Source of the DNA: Lachnospiraceae bacterium
Lineage (GTDB): Bacteria; Bacillota; Clostridia; Lachnospirales; Lachnospiraceae
Length of the DNA stretch: 12,427 bases
Direction: 5' to 3'
Assembly (NCBI GenBank): GCA_017964055.1
Contig: JAGCSS010000331.1
Coordinates: forward strand, 1-12,427
In this document: positions 8,901-12,427 of the stretch, piece after piece
How the letters are laid out: the number at the start of each line of letters is the position of its first letter
How positions within the stretch are numbered: the stretch's first letter is position 1
Notes under the pieces: generated by a model
The model's input: the letters and a program-made list of their open reading frames with translations, nothing else
Database searches by the model: none
What the model was told of the DNA's origin: nothing
Made by a program: the position numbers and the translations under genes

Positions 8901-9911
8901 GTGATCGGTCTCGTCCGCGAGTGCGTAGAGCTTACCGAAATTCTCGCCGTTATGGATGATATCGTTTTCCTCGGGTCCGTATATCCTGTCGTTTATCTCT
9001 ATGTTTTTGCCTTCGGCTATCGCTTTCTTTATCGAATCAATGATCTCGCTCTGTCCCTTACGCGCCTCTGCCAGCTGTTCTCCGTGAATTTTATCATCGA
9101 TCGAAAGTTTCGGATACATCCCGGCTGCAGGCTCATTGTAGTACTGCACTATGCCGTTGTTATCCACAGCGTTTATGCCTTCGGAAATACGGTCGATCAT
9201 CATTTCCTTCGCGATATCGTTCATTCCGAGAAGGTCAAACGATACTATCGCGATCAGCATGACGATAGTGCCTATGAAATATCCGAGTGCCGTTACATCA
9301 TAGATATCGGACAGACCGCCTATATGGGCTGTCTGGATCAGGAAGAACAGACTCTGGATGCACACAGAAATGATAACAACCAATATACTTCGCTTTGTTT
9401 TCGGTTTTTTCTCCCTCAGATATCCTCTGATCAGAGCATACATCCCGAACACGATGTAAAAGAACTGAAGTGCCATCAGTAAATGATGGATCGGACCATT
9501 GCCATGCTCTATTCTGGAGAACAGCCCGTCCGTTCTGTACACGATATCCTTATAATACAGATTGTGTCCGGGCATGGTCAGTATGGCCAGATATATCAGG
9601 ATATGTGTCTGCATCAGGATCCGTTTGAGGAATTCCGGAACCTTGAATCCGCCAAGAGAAGTAACGAACAGGAATAAGAAGAATGCATACCAGGTTCGCC
9701 CAAGATATGCGAACTGGACCGACATGAGCATGGAATCCTCAGTCTTCGAATTAAGCTCCAGCAGATATCCGAGGTTCGCTATCAAAGCCGTAACGCAGCT
9801 GAAGAGCAGATACAGGTGTATCTGCCCTTTCAGTTTCTTGAATATGATCCAGCTTTCAAATATCAGTCCGAATATGCAGAAATACTGCATTGAGAGCAAA
9901 ACGGTACGCAT
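5982..9911 (-). CDS. Giant hybrid histidine kinase: 7TM-PAS-HisKA-HATPase-REC-REC-HD-GYP-Hpt
   Basis: This 1309-residue membrane sensor holds a whole phosphorelay plus a cyclic-di-GMP phosphodiesterase-type domain. Residues 1-230 have seven hydrophobic segments resembling the histidine kinase 7TM sensor region. Residues 235-340 are PAS-like (AVDNNGIVQYYNE). HisKA: His367 in SHEIRTP. HATPase: N-box Asn480/Asn484, G1 DTGIGM 518-523, G2 GTGLGM 548-553. REC1 (619-735): Asp625/626, acceptor Asp669, Thr699, Lys721. REC2 (760-870): Asp766-768, acceptor Asp809, Thr839, Lys861. HD-GYP (about 900-1085): His921, HDIGK 953-957, His982, HHE 1006-1008, GTGYP 1012-1016, Asp1035, so the known metal ligands and the GYP motif look intact. 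Hpt (about 1125-1232): His1180 in HALKSSARIIGA. A helical tail (1240-1309) follows. REC2, a helical linker and HD-GYP together resemble RpfG. Phosphate probably flows His367, a REC Asp, His1180, then the double-receiver protein. The input signal is unknown. Confidence 0.92.
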   Translation of the reverse strand: MRTVLLSMQYFCIFGLIFESWIIFKKLKGQIHLYLLFSCVTALIANLGYLLELNSKTEDSMLMSVQFAYLGRTWYAFFLFLFVTSLGGFKVPEFLKRILMQTHILIYLAILTMPGHNLYYKDIVYRTDGLFSRIEHGNGPIHHLLMALQFFYIVFGMYALIRGYLREKKPKTKRSILVVIISVCIQSLFFLIQTAHIGGLSDIYDVTALGYFIGTIVMLIAIVSFDLLGMNDIAKEMMIDRISEGINAVDNNGIVQYYNEPAAGMYPKLSIDDKIHGEQLAEARKGQSEIIDSIKKAIAEGKNIEINDRIYGPEENDIIHNGENFGKLYALADETDHIRYMDELRQQREIADSANEAKSRFLANMSHEIRTPINAVLGMDEMILRESQEKSIRTYAADIMSAGKTLLSLINDILDFSKVEEGKMEIIPVQYDLSSLINDLVNMIRDRAAKKGLKFVVDVDRHIPHLLHGDEIRIKQCVMNLLTNAVKYTENGTVTLRVTFTPAEKGKKSVMLGFAVEDTGIGMKQEDMEKLFSPYKRIEEKRNRLIEGTGLGMSITRQLLELMQAKLEVRSEYGKGSCFSFEVKQKVISWQEIGDYSDRLAESSENGPSYHELFHAPDARILVVDDTEMNLTVIRSLLKKTEIRIDTAERGRDALTLAAGNQYDAIFIDHMMPDMDGIETLEHLRESGKNTETPAIALTANAVSGAREMYLNAGFTDYLSKPLDGAKLEKLLSEVLPAEKLKKPVSLYASDTSGNTPETSRILVIDDDETVRELVRGIMEPQYSILTANSGAEGVKAAKDNIPDLIMLDVHLTDLTGFEVMQRLNNESSTAEIPVLLITGDHDSVTEENAFKSGAADFIRKPFVPDILKQRAKRLIDLFHYQQYIENEVEKQTNRSRRLSRDMMLVLSKTVDTKDHYTDGHSRRVAALCAEMGRRLGKTDKEQIMLYEIGLLHDIGKIGIHEDIIHKNTRLSDDEFAEVKAHTVKGYEILKEITDMPMLCEGARWHHERYDGTGYPDGLKGEEIPESARIACIADCYDAMTSTRTYSVPKKQEDVRAEIVRCSGKWFDPAIADVMLAMIDEDTEYKMNENAKGSDVWKEYDRLWDKMRTQDSAAKPESQLPGYLLAIDGLDCKTGVKNCGSPEDYVSVLSVFKKTAGTKADEIEQSLTDGDIAAYTIKVHALKSSARIIGAAELSKLAEQLEAAGKNNDRAFIEANTGRLLGMYRELDKALDGGEEKQLPAIGAKALKEAYQTMYEIAQSMDYELMDGILTDLRGYSFEPADEERISAVEKLLTELNWDGISALVKEVI

Positions 9912-9925
9912 AAGCCTACTCAGTT

Positions 9926-9932
9926 ACCTCCC
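9926..9932 (-). promoter_or_regulatory. Ribosome binding site of the hybrid kinase, unusually far from its start
   Basis: GGGAGGT on the minus strand lies 14 nt before the ATG at 9911, longer than the usual 6-10 nt. The next Met (residue 8) has no purine-rich site before it, and starting there would cut into the first membrane helix, so the ATG at 9911 is kept. The upstream gene stops at 9943, so translational coupling may assist initiation. Confidence 0.6.
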
Positions 9933-9942
9933 GTAAAGGTCG

Positions 9943-11547
9943 TCATTTATTGTCCAGCGAAAACCGTGAGACAAACTTCCATGCATTTTCACATGAATGA
10001 TGGCGGCACTCATGGATCTGCCCGCTCACACTCGCGAGTGCCGTGCGGATCACGCCGTCCTCACTCTTAAAATAATTAACCGTAAGCGTGCTGCCTCTCG
10101 ACTCATCCGGGATCTTCTCGACCTCATCGCCGTATATGCCGTAAACAGGATTCTCCCAGCTGTCTTTATCCTCAAATCTGATGTTGTCAAAGCTCTTGAC
10201 CAGCTTATTGACCTTAGCCAGATAGCGGATCCTGTCAACGCAGGTCTCGCTCTGCTTGGGCAGTTCTCCCAGATGCGACTCTTCTCCGCCCGAATAGAAT
10301 ATCGGCACGCTGACAGTCATGTTGAAACCGGGATCGCCCATCGACAGTCCAAACGGATTGTCCTTAACAGGGAACAACGCGCTGCACGGCATAAGTCCCG
10401 CAAAAGTCTCGGGGAACTCCTGGAACATATCCCAGGTCTTGCCGCTGCCCATGGAGAAGCCGGTGGCGTACACACGCTTTTCATCAACATTATACTTCTT
10501 TTTCAGATGTTCTACCACCTGAATCGCTTCGGGCGCCGGAACGTCCTGATGATTCTCGAGGGATACGAACAGGAAACCGTACCTGTGGCAGATCTCCCAC
10601 CATCCGGCGACATACGTCAGATACATCGAAGAATCACCGCCACCGTGGAAGCCTACAACGAGCGGTACGGGGCCGTTATCGAATATGCCCTTGTTGTAAT
10701 ACGCGAAATAGCCGACCTTGTGCGTGGGTTCTTTATAGCGCATATTGCGCGGTGAAGTCGTAACCTCAGCCACTCCCCGCTCCTCGATCATATTGAGTGC
10801 GTCGAGATCCGGCTCGAGATCGATATGTCCGCACCACATCTTGTATTTCCTCACAAATGAACGGAAATCCTTTCTGTAATCGGCCTCTTCCTTTATCAGG
10901 AGATTCTCACATCCCGAAAAAGCCGCATTGATCTCGGATGTATTGCCTACGCTTATTATCGCGATATCCTTTCTCTCAACATCGGGAACAACGCTTAAAC
11001 GCTCCATCGAAACCATCGCAGGCGTGATCTCGCCGGGGCCCCACAGGTACTCGCCGTCGATCTTTTTTAACAGATGCTTCGCGCAGTAATCCGCGGATCT
11101 GCCGAAGCTGTAGATATCGGCCCTGAATATCGCTCCGCGTATGAAATAGCCTTTAAAGGTGCGCGTAAAGAAATCCGTGATCTCGCAGATGCCGTCTTTG
11201 TATGCGAAATTGATCTTCGTCTCGGCGATCAGCTCTTTGTACAGCTCAACGTCTGCGCTCTCCCAGCCTCCGTTGCAGGTCGGATAAACGAACAGCACGC
11301 TCGAATCGGTGGCCGACGCAATGTCCGCGAAACCGCTGTCCTTTGCAAAAGCAACCGCTTCGTCTTCTCCGAGACGGTTCTCCTCAAACACCAGCAGAAG
11401 CGGTGCCCTGAAGCCGTAATTGTGCACCTGTCCGTCGATCGAAGTCGCGGGCACATACGCTTTCAGATAAAAATGCTCATACTCATGCTCCCAGTACTTT
11501 CCGCCGTCAGCGAGTGTCTTCACCTCAGGTCTTGTCATGATCCCCAT
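9943..11547 (-). CDS. Cytoplasmic alpha/beta hydrolase, esterase/PHB-depolymerase-like, possibly two tandem hydrolase domains
   Basis: The 534-residue protein has a clear alpha/beta hydrolase in its second half. An oxyanion-type loop GFHGGGD contains His301 to Asp305. The nucleophile elbow GFSMGS carries Ser365. C-terminal His512, His516 or His517 (HECRHH) is the likely catalytic base. The acid is uncertain; Glu422/Glu423 in YSGGEES lie where an Asp usually sits. The first half (about 45-165) also reads like such a fold, with strands APLLLVF and SVLFVYP and a degenerate elbow FGRSAD around Ser151 that lacks the closing Gly, hinting at an ancient duplication. There is no signal peptide or membrane helix. 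The start at 11547 has AGGAGGT 6 nt upstream; an ATG 42 nt earlier would place that site inside the gene. Between a glycosidase-like gene and the kinase, a role in deacylating sugars or oligosaccharides is plausible but unproven. Confidence 0.8.
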   Translation of the reverse strand: MGIMTRPEVKTLADGGKYWEHEYEHFYLKAYVPATSIDGQVHNYGFRAPLLLVFEENRLGEDEAVAFAKDSGFADIASATDSSVLFVYPTCNGGWESADVELYKELIAETKINFAYKDGICEITDFFTRTFKGYFIRGAIFRADIYSFGRSADYCAKHLLKKIDGEYLWGPGEITPAMVSMERLSVVPDVERKDIAIISVGNTSEINAAFSGCENLLIKEEADYRKDFRSFVRKYKMWCGHIDLEPDLDALNMIEERGVAEVTTSPRNMRYKEPTHKVGYFAYYNKGIFDNGPVPLVVGFHGGGDSSMYLTYVAGWWEICHRYGFLFVSLENHQDVPAPEAIQVVEHLKKKYNVDEKRVYATGFSMGSGKTWDMFQEFPETFAGLMPCSALFPVKDNPFGLSMGDPGFNMTVSVPIFYSGGEESHLGELPKQSETCVDRIRYLAKVNKLVKSFDNIRFEDKDSWENPVYGIYGDEVEKIPDESRGSTLTVNYFKSEDGVIRTALASVSGQIHECRHHSCENAWKFVSRFSLDNK

Positions 11548-11553
11548 AGTAAT

Positions 11554-11560
11554 ACCTCCT
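11554..11560 (-). promoter_or_regulatory. Ribosome binding site that decides the start of the alpha/beta hydrolase
   Basis: A perfect AGGAGGT on the minus strand lies 6 nt before the ATG at 11547. The in-frame ATG further upstream at 11589 lies inside a hairpin and has no such site, so the shorter start is preferred. Confidence 0.8.
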
Positions 11561-11581
11561 GTATATCCTTTTGCTTTATCC

Positions 11582-11604
11582 GCCGGCATCCGTCCGGATC
11601 CGGC
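11582..11604 (-). other. GC-rich intercistronic hairpin without a U-tract
   Basis: In the minus-strand transcript GCCGGATCC (11604-11596) pairs with GGATGCCGGC (11591-11582) around the loop GGAC, a 9-bp, mostly G-C stem with one bulged G. It begins 10 nt after the stop of the glycoside-hydrolase-like gene and ends about 20 nt before the ribosome binding site of the next gene. The following bases (GGATAAAGC) are not U-rich, so it is not a standard intrinsic terminator. It may protect the upstream mRNA end or set different expression of the two genes. Confidence 0.5.
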
Positions 11605-11614
11605 TTAATGTATC

Positions 11615-12427
11615 TCAGGTCCGGCCGTAAAACCTTATCTCAGGGCGTTTCAGTATGCCGAACGGGTCGGTCCTGTACTCGTATGACCATCGCGCGCCCT
11701 CTGTCCGCCATGCGTTCGGACTCTGAGACCGTCTGTCATAATCGCACAGATGCAGCGGTCCGAATGTGTTCATGCGGTTTCCGAACGCAGTGAGCTTAAT
11801 GCTGTGCCTTCCTTTAGTTATGCCTGTGATCCGCACTTCATAAGGCGCGAAAGCGATCAGTCCCGCTCTTTTGCCGTCAACCTCCGCAGCGATCGCCGGG
11901 CATCTGAACATGGTCGCCGAAATAACCAGATCTCCGTCACCCGGCACATCGATGTCAAACAGATAATCCACATTCCCGCTGTAAAAACCGAGATCCTGCT
12001 TTGAAACATCATCAAAGCACAGCTCTCCCGGCAATGCGCAGATCACCGCGGTACTGCCCGCGATGCGCACACCAAAGTCGCCCAGCAGATACATGGCTTC
12101 GACATTCCTCGCCGCATTGTACGGTATCGTGACTACGATCTCGTTAAGGCCCTTTTTCAGAGGCCCGAGATGTACCTTTCCGATGTCGAGATCGACGTAA
12201 TATCCTTCCGGCTCTGCAGCTATTTTATCTTGATTGAACAGTATCCCGCAGTCACCCGCATCCTCGAGCGCGAGCGTTACATCTACATCCGCGATCTCGG
12301 ATTCAAATACATACCGCAGGCTCAGCTCGTGCTCATAGCTCTTATACCGGTCGCTTGTCGCCCACGGCTGTGCCCATGCCTCATTGCGCAGCGGATATCC
12401 TAGCTCCGTGCGGATGATATTATCGAG
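11615..12427 (-). CDS. C-terminal end of a large glycoside-hydrolase-like protein (beta-sandwich domains), runs off the right edge
   Basis: The frame stays open from the TGA at 11615 to the window edge, giving 270 residues; the true start lies outside the window. An internal ATG at 12094 has no ribosome binding site, and the frame before it reads as protein-like (DVDVTLALEDAGDCGILFN, then DLDIGKVHLGPLKKGLNEI). The visible part has no obvious catalytic centre. It is rich in beta-strand patterns, with two Gly-rich jelly-roll-like stretches and an ending (FGPLHL, then NAWRTEGARWSYEY and PFGILKRPEIRFYG) of the kind I associate with C-terminal sugar-binding or accessory domains of big GH2-like or rhamnosidase-like enzymes of gut Firmicutes. 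That assignment is from memory of such ends, not proven. It is the first visible gene of the leftward unit, 67 nt ahead of the hydrolase. Confidence 0.6.
   Translation of the reverse strand, partial: LDNIIRTELGYPLRNEAWAQPWATSDRYKSYEHELSLRYVFESEIADVDVTLALEDAGDCGILFNQDKIAAEPEGYYVDLDIGKVHLGPLKKGLNEIVVTIPYNAARNVEAMYLLGDFGVRIAGSTAVICALPGELCFDDVSKQDLGFYSGNVDYLFDIDVPGDGDLVISATMFRCPAIAAEVDGKRAGLIAFAPYEVRITGITKGRHSIKLTAFGNRMNTFGPLHLCDYDRRSQSPNAWRTEGARWSYEYRTDPFGILKRPEIRFYGRT

Noticed and set aside
10029..10040. Perfect 12-bp palindrome CACTCGCGAGTG
   Set aside because: It lies inside the hydrolase coding sequence with no repeat elsewhere in the window; probably chance.
11548..11589. Extension of the alpha/beta hydrolase by 14 residues to an upstream ATG
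   Set aside because: The extension is coded by the hairpin and the perfect AGGAGGT site; that site correctly positions the ATG at 11547 instead.
11615..12094. Treating the last gene as a complete 159-residue protein starting at 12094
   Set aside because: The frame is open and protein-like all the way to 12427 and no ribosome binding site precedes 12094, so it is the end of a longer gene.

Overview
The window looks like a piece of a Clostridia genome, most likely Lachnospiraceae or a close gut or rumen relative. This is inferred from strong AGGAGG-type ribosome binding sites, moderately high GC with mixed codon use, an FtsX permease carrying a long extracellular heptad-repeat insertion, and a giant 7TM hybrid histidine kinase of a layout I associate with Lachnospiraceae. 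No RNA genes, CRISPR arrays, insertion sequences or phage genes were seen. The window is cut inside a gene at both ends.

Left part (1-5188): the N-terminal quarter of an exported M16C (presequence protease-type) zinc metallopeptidase reads leftward off the edge. It is divergent from a rightward pair, an ABC ATPase (968-1669) and a 1144-residue FtsX-type permease (1754-5188). The 199-bp divergent spacer holds a good sigma-A-like promoter for the peptidase and a plausible one for the ABC pair. The permease has 8 predicted membrane segments. Its first extracellular region holds two nearly equal heptad-repeat arms joined by a Gly-Pro turn, predicted to form an antiparallel coiled-coil hairpin about 23 nm long.

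Right part (5189-12427): four leftward genes, spaced 67, 31 and 25 nt, look like one transcription unit. In order of transcription they are the C-terminal end of a large glycoside-hydrolase-like protein, a cytoplasmic alpha/beta hydrolase (esterase-like, possibly with a second degenerate hydrolase domain), a 1309-residue hybrid histidine kinase, and a 255-residue double-receiver protein. The kinase carries, on one chain, 7TM sensor, PAS-like region, HisKA, HATPase, REC1, REC2, HD-GYP and Hpt domains plus a C-terminal helical tail. The double-receiver protein has a degenerate first receiver, an intact second receiver and no output domain. Together kinase and double receiver contain every step of a His-Asp-His-Asp phosphorelay, and the only recognisable output is a predicted cyclic-di-GMP phosphodiesterase.

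The rightward and leftward units meet tail to tail with no spacer: the hexamer TGATCA at 5186-5191 supplies the stop codon of both genes and sits in a small imperfect inverted repeat. The most interesting item is the all-in-one phosphorelay/HD-GYP kinase with its double-receiver partner, co-transcribed with putative carbohydrate-active enzymes.
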